From positions 1,188,777 through 1,252,776 of the forward strand of contig JAJEKV010000036.1 in NCBI GenBank assembly GCA_021234155.1: a DNA stretch of 64,000 nt, read 5' to 3'. This stretch comes from Isoetes taiwanensis (taxonomy: Eukaryota > Streptophyta > Lycopodiopsida > Isoetales > Isoetaceae). Of the stretch, positions 35,931-46,249 are shown piece after piece. The translations under genes were made by a program, and so were the position numbers. Every line of letters begins with the position of its first letter. Positions within the stretch are counted from its first letter, which is position 1. A model generated the notes under the pieces. The model ran no database searches, was not told where the DNA came from, and saw only the letters and a list, made by a program, of their open reading frames with translations.

Positions 35931-36118
35931 GCCCTTAACACACTGCCCCGAGAGTTTTGGGCCATCCGATCATTATCAAAATCGATCTGGATCCGTCCAT
36001 TTCATAACATCCTAGGGTGTTATGGAGTAGCAGTGTGTTATAGCTCCAGTAACACACTGATCAAGATTGATCTGAGCCGTTGGATCACTATAAACTTGAG
36101 GGGCAGTGTGTTAAGGTA
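35931..36118. mobile_element. Small inverted-repeat element (MITE-like)
   Basis: CCTTAACACACTGCCCC at 35932-35948 is repeated in inverted form as GGGGCAGTGTGTTAAGG at 36100-36116, giving 17-bp perfect ends about 185 bp apart. Internal AACACACTGATC and CAGTGTGTTATAG copies form further inverted pairs. No clear target duplication was seen, so it may be part of a larger element. Confidence 0.5.
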
Positions 36119-36625
36119 AGCAAATGCTTTCCTTCTATTTGCCTAATCCAGATGGCGGTGTGTATTATGATGCAGATGAAAAACTCTGTTTGCAATCTGC
36201 CTGTAATCTACGCTGCACTTTCTAAACATATATAACTCTGCTTGGTTGGTGCTTTGGAATATTCGTGTCACCAGGGCACCAATCCTGACCGTCCATTTCG
36301 TAGTCATCTTGACCGCCATTCTCTGCAGCATTTCGTCATTTTTCCGGTGTTCTAATTTGGATCCAGACAAGAATTCATGTTTCCAGTGTTTCCCTGTTCT
36401 TGAATACTGCTGGATTTGATGGATATCGGTGTTTATTTGCTGGCTCCAGCTGTTTCTAGCTGTCTCGGTGCCAGCTGTTGATGATGAAGTGAGAAAACTT
36501 TGCTTCCAAGCAAAGCTTGCGATTCTATCCGAGCAGGTCATCTTGGGTTCATCCGAGCTCGGGATTATGCTGGGCGAATCATCACATTTTCGTATTATGT
36601 CAAGCCACGAGGGCACAGAGCAGTC

Positions 36626-36810
36626 ATACATTAGCTTTTAGGTAAGCTCTTCCGTTTGTACCGGTTTTAGAAGAAAGCTCTGCGGCTAAGCAGGCTAGAG
36701 ATTAAGGCAATGAGCGGGTATACATTTAGCTTTTAGGTAAGCTCTTCCTTTTGTATTTTTTTCAAAAGAAAGCTCTGTGGCTAAGCAGGCCAGAGATTGA
36801 GGCGATGAGC
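36626..36810 (+). repeat. ~92-bp tandem duplication before the PPR fragment
   Basis: Both copies carry TTAGCTTTTAGGTAAGCTCT, AAGAAAGCTCTGYGGCTAAG and CAGGCYAGAGATTRAGGC, diverged at several positions. Confidence 0.85.
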
Positions 36811-36835
36811 AAAAAGCAAGAGGCACTATTTCAAG

Positions 36836-37129
36836 ATGATGATAAAAAAATATGGCATTGCACCAACAGTATATGACTATACTTGCATGATCGACCTTCT
36901 TGCAAGGTCGGGGCAGTTATACGAGGCAGAGATATTTGTTAAGTCTGTTCCATGTTTTTCATGTAAGGAAACGTGGACAGCTTTGCTTAGTTCATGTAAG
37001 ACTTATGGAGAAATTGAATTAGGGATGAGATGCTTTGAGCAGCTGGTTCAGATGAATCTACAAAATGCCACCCCATATGCATTAATGGCAAACACCTGTG
37101 GTAGCAAAGGCAAGTCAAATGATGCTTGA
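36836..37129 (+). pseudogene. PLS-class PPR protein fragment (E region)
   Basis: Frame of about 97 residues: KKYGIAPTVYDYTCMIDLLA, RSGQLYEAEIFVKSVP, CKETWTALLSSCKTYGEIEL, GMRCFEQLVQMNLQNATPYA, LMANTCGSKGKSNDA and stop. This is the last PPR units plus the E motif of plant PLS-class PPR proteins, which act in organellar RNA editing. The upstream repeats, the transit peptide and the rest of E+/DYW are absent, and the frame diverges after LMANTCG. It is a captured or decayed piece. Confidence 0.75.
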
Positions 37130-37839
37130 GTGACGAATGAAAGGTACATGAGTCCATCAAAAGTAGGGTAATCTCTGCAGGATAGAAATCTTGCTTTCAC
37201 ATATGGCCTATTTTCATATTTGCATCAAGGTTTGGAATCAATCTCTGAGGGGGAGAAGGAAGGGACTCCATACACCACAAGGGCAAAGACTTTGTGTGGG
37301 TAAAATTTAAGAATGTGCAATTGCCACAATGTAAGTGAGATCATGTCAAGCATTGAAGAAGAGAAACCATTAATTGAAGACTCCATGATTTCATGGACGA
37401 TATGTGTTTTTGTTGTTATGTGTATTTTCCATGTTAAAAGTGATTGCACATGGCCTAGGGATGCTAAGAATTATATCCTAGATGTATGCTCTGAAACAGT
37501 ACTCTAAAGTCTGATCTTCTATGGAGGGAAGATGGAATAACAGATATCTGAATGTAGGTGTCGTTACTAATGGGATCTAAAATTCTCGAGGTCATTATGG
37601 ACCCTTGCAGTCAAGTATATATTCCCTTTCAATATGGACACTCAAAGGGAGGCATTGGAAACTAAGGTACTGTTGGTCCCTCCTTTTAATTTACGACATT
37701 CTAGTTGTGCTTTCATAAATTTAGACCAGGATTTCTTAGAACTTACGCCTGTTGTGTATTCATGAAGCAGGCAAATCGATGATATGGAGGCGATCATTAG
37801 ATCGACTATGAAGTCTGGAGATTTATTTTGCGTGCTGAG

Positions 37840-39040
37840 ATCTTGCAATGATAAGTTTTGGATTCTGTTTGGGTCCTGTCACTGTAGGGGAGACAAGAAA
37901 AAAGATCGTTCAGAAGTCATATGCTAAGATAAAGGTTATTCTCTCTACTGAGTTTAAAAGGGTTCTTAGAGATTGTAAACTCCTCCAAGGGGCATTGAAA
38001 TTCTTGAAACAAACCTGTGTTCAAGTAGGAGCTGGCCAGCAATTGGCTATTCGTGGGAAGTTTGAATACCTGCTTCTAGGTCTTCTAGGTCTGTTTCTCC
38101 AAAGGTTGTGAACACCTCAACCATTTCTTTGTTGGGGTTGTGAAAAATGGAGGCCATAGTCGCAGGGGTTGCAGACAGTCGCAAAAAGTTATTGCTCAAC
38201 ATCCTAAAGACAAGCATACTTGCCAGCCATCCAGCCAGTTGTCTCTCAAGAAGTCTCTCAACTACTGTTTGGCAAATTTCTCGTCTTTCCAATTCAGAAA
38301 TGGAGACTCAATTTATCAATACTTTGAACAGAAATTACCAGAGGATGCGGCTAGCTGAGTCTGGAACCATAAAGATTTTGGCAGGCACGTCAGATATGTT
38401 CCAAGATCTTAGGTCTTATGAGCATACAGAAGTTAAACTGGCAGATGGAAATCTTGTTAAATCCAATGCCAAAGGGACCATTGTTTTTGAAAATGATAAA
38501 TGATTTACATTTACGATTATCTTGCATGCCATGGTTTACTAGTCAATCGTCTTAAGTGTTTATCAGTTTGATAAGAGAATGGGATATTCAGTTTCTATTT
38601 ACGGATGGCAAAGTTCATATAACACAGAAAAAAATCCTTTGAAGTTTGTAGATTTGCACATCTTGAATCCAGTAGCTCGAGGTCACTTGAATGATGGAGG
38701 ACTTTATATTGTAAATGCTATGGCTACTTCTCATTTATCACAGTTAGAATATTCTTTGATGGCAGCAGTTCCAAAGACTTTGAAATCGTTGTGGCATGAC
38801 ACTTACGAGTTTGCTACTTCTACATTAGATATAGCATCAAAGCTAAAGACGGTGGTTGAAGGATTGCCATTATTTAAACTAGATGAGTTTGATTGTCTTG
38901 TTGTAAACTTGATAAACAAGTCCAAGCTCCATATCCTTCACCAGGCTGGCTGTTTCCCGAGCCATATTTTGGAGCTTATTTATTCCGACATATGTACATG
39001 CCTATTGATTCTCTGGCTGGCATTTTTTGGTAATTGTTGA
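37840..39040 (+). pseudogene. Degenerate Ty1/copia retrotransposon (protease to pre-integrase)
   Basis: Frame 38147-38503 ends with ESGTIKILAGTSDMFQDLRS then YEHTEVKLADGNLVKSNAKG, which fits the copia protease region (DSGxxxHMTG...F..L..Y...VKLADG) with the active-site Asp changed to Glu. The next frame (38579-39040) has RMGYSVSIYG, GGLYIVNA, SLWHDTYEF and KTVVEGLPLFKLDEFDC, aligning with the GAG-pre-integrase region (LWHxRLGH...GLP...C). The zinc ligands are lost and frames are broken. A degenerate TGGTATCCAAGAGCC at 39291 resembles a primer-binding site. No LTR pair was found. Confidence 0.5.
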
Positions 39041-39044
39041 TAAT

Positions 39045-40560
39045 TTCAGCAGATATGCTTGGTTTACACTCAAATTTAGGTCAGGTATTATAAGTTCAAG
39101 ATTTTCGTTGCATTAGGTTAAAGGAATTTGGCATTTGATTACGTTGGCAAAGAACTCTATTTTGACCATTTGCAAAGGCAACTAGCATCTACTCATTCAA
39201 CTTCTTTTTTGACATTTGAGACATCTTAAAAGGTATTTCACATTTGGAACATCCATATCACAAAGGAGATGTAGGCCAAGTGGCTATCATATGGTATCCA
39301 AGAGCCTATGTCATATCTGTGTTAGAGCATGAACATAATTAGGCATGAGTATGGCATTAGTGGCCACGGCATTAGTGGCCACGATTTCCACGACCTTAAA
39401 TATGCAGTGTAAATCTAAACTTGCAATATTGTTACCCTCCTAGGATCTATTCCTTATGATTTTTTTAGTAATTCAATTTCAAAATATCTGTTCAATAATA
39501 AAGGACGAATTGCATCACAGGCAACAGAGCATAAGTGTAAAAAATTTAGCTCAAACTTGAGATCGCTCTGTTCATATTTTAGGGCCACACAGGTCGATTT
39601 CTTTTGTTATGTACCCACTGGGAATATTTAAGCGGATGCAACATTGAAGTCCATGCCATTATCAAAGACTTCTCTATTTGCAAAATTAGTATCAGACCTT
39701 TTTGAAGATTTGCAGACGAATCCCAAGGTTCAACTTCTGCATGTTCTTTCGTATCTCAAGGATGTCCAAAATTGAGATCTATTCGAATTAGCACAACTTT
39801 TTTTGCAGCGGGTTGGAGAAGAGAAATGTTCGCGGCGGCCGCAAGGCCGCCACGATAAATTTCTTGTATGGATAAAGCCGACCCATTTTTCAGGCTTTTT
39901 GTTTTTGATTGACGCTTATTCTGCCTCTGTATTTAAGATATGCTCTAAATATTCACAGAAATCAATTTTTCTAACCTGACATTGCAAAAATCTTGTTGAA
40001 GATTGATGCGTCACAATCCAAACTTTAAGAATCCTGTTCAAAACAATTAAATTTAAGTTAATCAAGAACTCAAGAATGACAAACACGCATCTTTCCGTTT
40101 CCCACTGTCCTAAGCTACAAAACCCCTGCCGTTACCGCCGTGAGAAGAGCCAGATCGAATATGTTCATAAATGTCACACTTCTGCTACTGGGTGGCATAT
40201 TGGAAGAGCTTATCCATCAGATTTAACTGTAGGGATCAACTGCGTCTGCTTAGACTTCACAGCAACCAGTAGCCTCTATAAGGGTAGAGCATCTGAGTGC
40301 AGAGACACAAGGGCTTACCTCTCCAAATAACTGTATATATCCGTCATACCCAAACAGGCGCCATAGCCCTGCTCGTGATTTGAGCCTATCACGAAACACG
40401 AACTGGCCAAGATCAGCCATGGCCGGTTGGCAAACATCCCAAAACCCACTTCGTCCGCAGTAGCCATAGTTAGATCCACGGTAGTGCCTATCCCATCCTA
40501 TGCGATGCATCTCACCCGTCCGATATGCCACGTCAGCATAAACCAATGGCCAAGACAATC
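39045..40560. other. Intergenic DNA
   Basis: No gene was recognised. It contains a GC-rich hairpin GGCGGCC-GCAA-GGCCGCC at 39835. From about 40370 the sequence is GC-richer, with CCAATGG and CACGTCAG motifs, but no adjacent transcription unit is evident. Confidence 0.3.
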
Positions 40561-40565
40561 CTTCA

Positions 40566-40677
40566 ATGGCCACGATTCAAGCCAGATAGCCCTCTGTAAG
40601 AATATATATAAGGTAGATATAGTATATTTTGCGTGACAAAATGGCCACGATTCAAGCCAGATAGCCCTCTGTAAGAA
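40566..40677 (+). repeat. 37-bp direct repeat marking a Helitron junction
   Basis: Identical 37-bp copies at 40566-40602 and 40641-40677 (ATGGCCACGATTCAAGCCAG ... CTGTAAGAA). After the first copy the sequence continues TATATATAAGG; after the second it continues TCTATATATAATAATAAAAG. The first therefore looks like an unoccupied version of the site next to the Helitron end. Confidence 0.8.
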
Positions 40678-40710
40678 TCTATATATAATAATAAAAGCCA
40701 TTTTATGATA
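40678..40710 (+). mobile_element. Helitron 5' terminus
   Basis: A|TCTATATATAATAATAAAAG is typical of plant Helitron 5' ends (TC start, between host A and T, TCTATATA...AAAAG). The empty-site copy 75 bp upstream supports the exact junction. The matching 3' end (hairpin plus CTRR, then TATATATAAGG) was not found to the right within the window. The element would include the PP2C and RH17 fragments downstream. Confidence 0.6.
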
Positions 40711-41345
40711 GTTTGTGCGCGATCTTGACCTTTCATTTTGTTTTGCTTCACAATTTTTATTCTGGGCCGTTTAAGTTTAATAGTTAGTTATTATTTTTTG
40801 CCGAAACAACGTAAACAATTTTGCACCGTCTTGGCCATTGGTCGAGATGTCTTTCCCAGGTCTTCTTCGTCCTTCGGTGGTTGCTTGCCATGCTTTCTCT
40901 GAGGCATCTATGTCATAAGTTCTCATCTTCTTTCATATGATCTTCTTCATTTCCCTAAATACTAATACATTTGTAGATACCACACTATCGATTTGCTTAA
41001 AGAGGGGGATTCTTCATGCGCGAGCCTCAGAAAAGGAAATAAGTGCTCGTGGGCATATTTCATCCTGCCTCAGAAAAGGAAGCCACAGTTCTCAAAAGCT
41101 TGCATATTTGATCCTGCCATAGTTTGGCCTGGACATATTTACGATTCCAGGAAAAGGTCACGGTTCTCAAAAGCTTAAAGAATGGTTTGAACTGATTGAC
41201 GATTATTAGGTGCCCTACAGCTTTCATCAGATCATAGCACAAACATCGATGAGGTAAAGAGTGGATTTTGATTTTGCTTTGGATTTCTTTTATACCCTTT
41301 ATTCTGATAGCCAAATTTAATTCATAGGAAGTTTTAAGAATCAAG

Positions 41346-41441
41346 ATGGAGCATCCAGATGACCATGGATCCATTGCAAATGACCGTGTAAAAGGCAGAC
41401 TGAAAGTCACCCGTGCATTTGGAGCAGGTTTTCTCGAACAG
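41346..41441 (+). pseudogene. Single exon of a POLTERGEIST-type PP2C
   Basis: One exon, bounded by AG at its left and CAG|GTATGT at its right, reads [32 protein letters not shown]. This is the conserved EHPDD...[22 protein letters not shown] segment of plant clade-C PP2C phosphatases (POL/PLL type), which are Mg-dependent Ser/Thr phosphatases. No other exon of such a gene is seen on either side; the next coding match, 85 bp later, belongs to an RNA helicase. It is an isolated captured exon. Confidence 0.8.
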
Positions 41442-41526
41442 GTATGTCTTTGAATAGTATTAGATGCTCAATTTTTCTTTGGGAAGATATTGATTTATGC
41501 TTATAACAAATTCAGACTCTTTGCAG

Positions 41527-42110
41527 GGTTGGGAGAACTGCACGTCTAGGCCAGAAAGGGGAGGCAGTTTTATTTCTACAACCCTGTGAATCGGAGTATT
41601 TGCAGGAGCTATTGAAGCATGGTGTATCCTTAAAAGACCTCTCTTTACTCCATGTATTGGACCATGCTTACCCAGCAAAGAGGAGACATCATTCAGAGGT
41701 CCTTCTGGTAGATATGCATCAGGGTGCATTACTTTGTCAGACTGCTATAGAGTCAATAATTTCTTCACAGTTAATTATTTGTATGTGGCTGCTTTGCTTG
41801 CTGTTGCCAGGTACTGAATTTCTATTTCCTTGTTGCATGACAGATGAACTTGAAACAACTTGCAGCAGATGCATTTCGTGCTTATGCTCGTGCATACGCT
41901 ACTTACCGAGGTGAGCTCAAAAGGATTTTTCAGGTTAAACGATTGCACTTGGGTCATATAGCCAAAAGCTTTGGCTTAAAGGATACACCTTTTTTGATTA
42001 GAAGATCTGGCAAAAAACAGGCATTAAAAAATCTAAAACAGCACGGTGTTCATATAAAATCTAGAGACAGGAAAAAGTTAAAAGCTGCTTGGATGCTAAA
42101 GGTCTTGTGA
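41527..42110 (+). pseudogene. DEAD-box RNA helicase RH17-like C-terminal exons
   Basis: Exon 41527 to about 41770 starts with helicase motif VI (RVGRTARLGQKGEAVLFLQP), then CESEYLQELLKHGVSLKDLS. Exon 41844-42110, after a CAG acceptor, reads [50 protein letters not shown] and a Lys-rich tail with a stop. The order and sequence match the C-terminal end of plant RH17-type helicases (DDX31/Dbp7 group, ribosome biogenesis). The Walker A, DEAD and other core motifs are absent, so it cannot be a helicase. It is probably part of the same captured cluster as the PP2C exon. Confidence 0.85.
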
Positions 42111-44440
42111 AGAACCTGCATCCAAGGAAGCTATCATGCATCCAAGGAAGCTATCAGATGCTTTAGCCTAGAACCTGGCAAGCTGCATTGGATATTAAAT
42201 GGCTATAATTTTGCTGAACTAGGATCAAAGGTCTGATACCCAATGCCTGTTGTGCGATATTTTGCTGACGAAACTACCATACATTTGCCTGAACCATATA
42301 CAGACCTGCATGTTGAGACAGAGATGAAAGTGGTTAGCATAATAGGCAGTAGAAGAATTCTGGAATTGAGCAATCAATTGTTGTAACATTACGATATTCT
42401 ACTGAGCTAGCAACATTTGACGATATAGGTCTGTAGCTATTCAATAAATAGAGGTATTTAGGATAACTGTTCATTGACATATTTGAGGATCACGATGAAT
42501 GCAAAGAATCCTCAAACATGCTCAAGTTTTTGCATTATGATCTTTCTAAGTATTGAACATACTTACTTTGTTGTTTGTTTTTTAGACAAAGATAATGGTA
42601 ATCAAATCAATTTTCCTTCAACTGCATCAATTTTTGTAGCTTCTAGGTTGCAGCACTCAAGTAATTACTATAACCATTAGGGTAATTGATGCATGCTGGG
42701 GCAAAGATATCGTTGTTCATGTGAAATATCTTCACCAGTAAAGTAGCACTGCAACACCATTGGGGTGGGCAATGCCTCACCATTATATGAGTACAGCTCG
42801 CCATTATGGAGACCTGCAACACACATTATGAATGCACCATTCAAGCTCTGGTATCACCATTACGCGGTCAGCACCCCTTGACTTTGAAGGTAAATTGCAG
42901 GCAGTAGATTAAGTTTTAGAAAGTAGAGAGAATAAAATTAGATTGAGTAGATCTTGAAGAACACGTCTATGTAATCTTCTTAGAAAATGACCTTGTATGG
43001 AGATTTCTAGAGAAGTTTTTCTCTTAAGTTCACCATTGGTGGGGACTCCACCTTATGTTGCTTATTGCATCGGCCATGGGCTCTTTTCAGATCCAGAAGC
43101 TAAAGATCCCTATGAAAGCTTCTGTGAATGCCTTTTTGTTTTGTTTTTTGTTCTCTTCTTCAGTTCCTGCTCTGCCATTGAAGTAGTCGAAATCCTTTCT
43201 GGCTTCCTATGCGTGGATCCCAAAGGTACCTCGGACCTTTGGTCCACACAAGTTTGCCTTCAACACGCTGCCTCTTTTGTTGCCCTATTTCAAAAAGTCT
43301 ATATTTTCCGATTGTAGTGCAAAGTAAACATCTTTTTTTATTGAATCTTTTTCCCTTTAACCAAAATTTAAAAAAGAGCATTTGCCAACGTAATGGCATG
43401 GCTTATAAATCCGAAGCAGAATATCTTACTTTCCTATGACTTAATAAGCAAAGGAATCACTTGTCTTTACATATAATCCATTTTAGAAATATTAGAAACC
43501 TCTTGATTTTTAATTTAGAGCAGCATTCTGAATTAATCTATAATCTATTTGAGTTATGCCCTAAGCTTATTTTTAGTCTCTTTGATTTTGCATAAAGGAG
43601 ACTTGTTGTATAGAGTGTTGAAGACAATACATAATTTAAAAGTATTTCCTAAATCCTTAAAGAATTAAATTGGTCTATAAAATTTTCTTTTCCAATGTTA
43701 TTAAGCCTGATTTCATGGTTTAGGTCTTTCATTTCTTCATGGTTTATCAATAGAGTCATTTGGATAATTATGCTGATGCATTAGTTCTTTGTGCTGAACA
43801 CTGTTTGCCATCATTCATGGAAGGTTTTTTTTCCCGTATTTCCTTTATTTGGATCTTGAATCAAAAGCCTTTAGAATGTTCTTAATCTTGGAGTGAACTT
43901 GGGCAATTGGCCTATGTGACTACATCAGATAAAGAATAGGTTTGAGAATAACACTTTTGATTTGTGTTACGATTTGGGAGTAACTATAAACTAGTAACCA
44001 TTATTTCTAGCATCATTTATTCTAGAGATCATATGTATGCAGCTACTCAAAAAGTCTTATTTATTGCACATGTTCAAAGTTTATTTCTGCTAATGTCCTC
44101 TTGTGTATACATGTTACAAGTTGGAGGGATCTCATGAAAGCATGCAAAAAGGAATAAATTCATTTTGACGGCATATATCTCCAGCCGCAATTCAAAATTC
44201 ATACTTTCATGCAGATTCATTATCTTATGTTATCTTGCTACAATTTGGTAGCAAATCCATTTTTATAATAACATGCATGTGACTATGATGTTAGTTGATT
44301 GCAATAATGCTCTGGTGAAATCGGTAGACTTCATAGTGGCATCATGTTTTCTAGATGTTTGACATATTGTTGATATTGTGTAGCAACTTGGTAAACATGT
44401 TCTTCCATTGTAAATTTTTACCATCGGTGAATTGGGAGAA
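42111..44440. other. Intergenic DNA, no recognisable gene
   Basis: A frame at 42997-43317 is open for 106 codons but shows no family features. A short duplicated GCATCCAAGGAAGCTATCA occurs at 42118-42155. Nothing else was recognised. Confidence 0.3.
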
Positions 44441-45653
44441 AAAAAATGCCGTTAGCGCCTGAGGCGCCGTTCTTGGCCGGCTAGGGGGCAGCAGTCGCCC
44501 TCCCTCCCGCAAGCCATCACAGCGGATTCATGCAGGGAAATCAGAGCTTTTGGATGCTAGTCAAGGCAGATGGACAGAGTTTTCCTGGGACAGAACAACA
44601 GATGCTTAGATTTCTTCCTTTTTCTGGCGGCAATTCTTGGGCAGCAGGTATCCACTAACGTGGTTTCTTTCTTTGGTGCATAAGCATTATGTCTATTGCT
44701 CTAGAGTAGACATGTTGAAAGGGTAAATCCAGCAGCAGTTGGAGGTTGGCCTATAAGGTAAAGAAGGAAAGAAGCTGCAAGATTTGAAAAAGGATTTGAT
44801 TTATGTCATACAGGAAGTAAAATCTAGTTCTTGGAAAAATCTATTCATGGTCTTTTTCTTCCACCATTTCTTTCTAGCAGAAATGTCTTGTAGATGAATT
44901 GGACGATCAGAAAGATGTTTTTCGAATAGGAGAACCCTTTTGATCAGCACATAATTTCTGAGATTTGAATTGGAAATGCAAAGACAACAGGTTCTATGAC
45001 TAATAATTTGCAGGCAGAAAGATTATCTTGAGCACTCGGTTCTTGGTACTGCTATGCCAAGAACCTCATCATGACCAGAATAAGCACTGAAGCTTCACTA
45101 GTTATGCTCAAATATATGTTTGGATGTTATTCTAAGCACTCGGTTCTTGGTACTGCTATGCCAAGAACCTCATGACCAGATTAAGTACTGACGCTTAACT
45201 AGTTGTGCTAAAATATATGTTTGAGGAAGCGCTCGCTCAGGTACTGATGCTTGAGCATCTTTCTAGTCTGTGTTTTTGTCATACAGATATACAACGATAT
45301 ACAGCTATGCCTTGCACTGAGTAAGGTTAGATATTCCTATTCCTCTCCTAAGAAATTTTGGAGTATTCAAGTGATTCCTCTAAGAAGATTACATCATTCA
45401 GGAGCCAGCATGGTTTGCTTTTGTATTGTCATTCATCTACTAGTTACCAGGTGGGAAGACTAATCCGAGCACATCAAGCATATCAGCTATCAGAGCAATT
45501 CATGTGCTTCATGTATATCTGTTGTAGAGCATTTAATAAGTTTCTGCAAAATAGAGAATGAAGATGTTGAGATTACTCCTGTAGTAATTCTATATGAGCA
45601 TGAAACATTGTACTTTTGTACTTTTTTATCTATATAATACAAAAATTCCCGTT

Positions 45654-45690
<37 letters not shown>
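44431..45690 (+). mobile_element. Probable retroposed insertion ending in poly(A)
   Basis: A run of 32 A at 45659-45690 follows TATATAATACAAAAATTCCC, the kind of 3' end seen in plant LINEs and processed transcripts. TTACCATC directly after the A-run also occurs at 44418, just before a GC-rich stretch (AGCGCCTGAGGCGCCG) that resembles a LINE 5' end. The two would be an imperfect target duplication around a ~1.2 kb insertion. No reverse transcriptase or other coding match was found inside. Confidence 0.4.
45031..45230 (+). repeat. ~104-bp tandem duplication with a hairpin
   Basis: Two copies start AGCACTCGGTTCTTGGTACT. Each has GGTTCTTGG-TACTGCTATG-CCAAGAACC, a perfect 9-bp stem, followed by diverging AACTAGTTRTGC sequence. 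Confidence 0.85.
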
Positions 45691-45692
<2 letters not shown>

Positions 45693-46080
45693 ACCATCAG
45701 AGTGAAATCCATATATAAATAACAATGTGTTCTTATTGATTTTTGGGTTGCCCCTAGGGGGGCAAACCCTCGTTTATGTGGGTATGTGGGCATATCCAGG
45801 TATATGCTGGCATATGCCTAGCATATACTGGTGACTGCTAAAAACTGGCTGGTGCCTGTAAGTGTTAGGTCATCCTGCCCATTCCTTCGCACTTCAGACC
45901 GGCTTCGGCAGTTCGAGGTCCCCTGTTCGGTGCTCCGGTGGTTCGTGCATTTCCTGCCAGTGTTCTTCTTGGTAACGGCAAATAATTAGAGGAGTGTCTC
46001 TTTATAGTGGAAAGGATTTGGAAGGGGAGCAGATCCCTCTAATATGTGCCGGAGATGCTTTCAATAAACCCTTTTTTTTT

Positions 46081-46243
46081 TAGCCTCGTGAGTGCGCCCA
46101 ATTTCGGGTTCAAGCGAGAGATCTTTGGCTATGGCGTAAGACCTTCAAAAATATGCTTTTTTGTAGCCTCGTGAGTGCGCCCGAATTCGTGGTTCAAGCA
46201 GATGTTGGCTATGGCGTAAGACCTTCGAAAAATATGCATCGAT
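46081..46243 (+). repeat. ~82-bp tandem duplication
   Basis: Two copies contain TAGCCTCGTGAGTGCGCCC, GGTTCAAGC and GGCTATGGCGTAAGACCTTC. Nearby, AACACCCCTTTCCATTACTC is also doubled at 46820 and 46850. Confidence 0.85.
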
Positions 46244-46249
46244 ATTCAT

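Noticed and set aside
39291-39306. Primer-binding site of an intact copia element
   Set aside because: TGGTATCCAAGAGCC only partly matches the initiator-tRNA site, lies downstream of the coding remnants, and no LTR pair was found.
39833-39853. GC hairpin GGCGGCC-GCAA-GGCCGCC as a Helitron 3' end
   Set aside because: No CTRR within about 15 bases on either strand.
44035-44060. CTAG-containing sites downstream of 40678 as the Helitron 3' end
   Set aside because: None of the CTAG sites up to about 45.1 kb has a GC hairpin just before it or TATATATAAGG after it.
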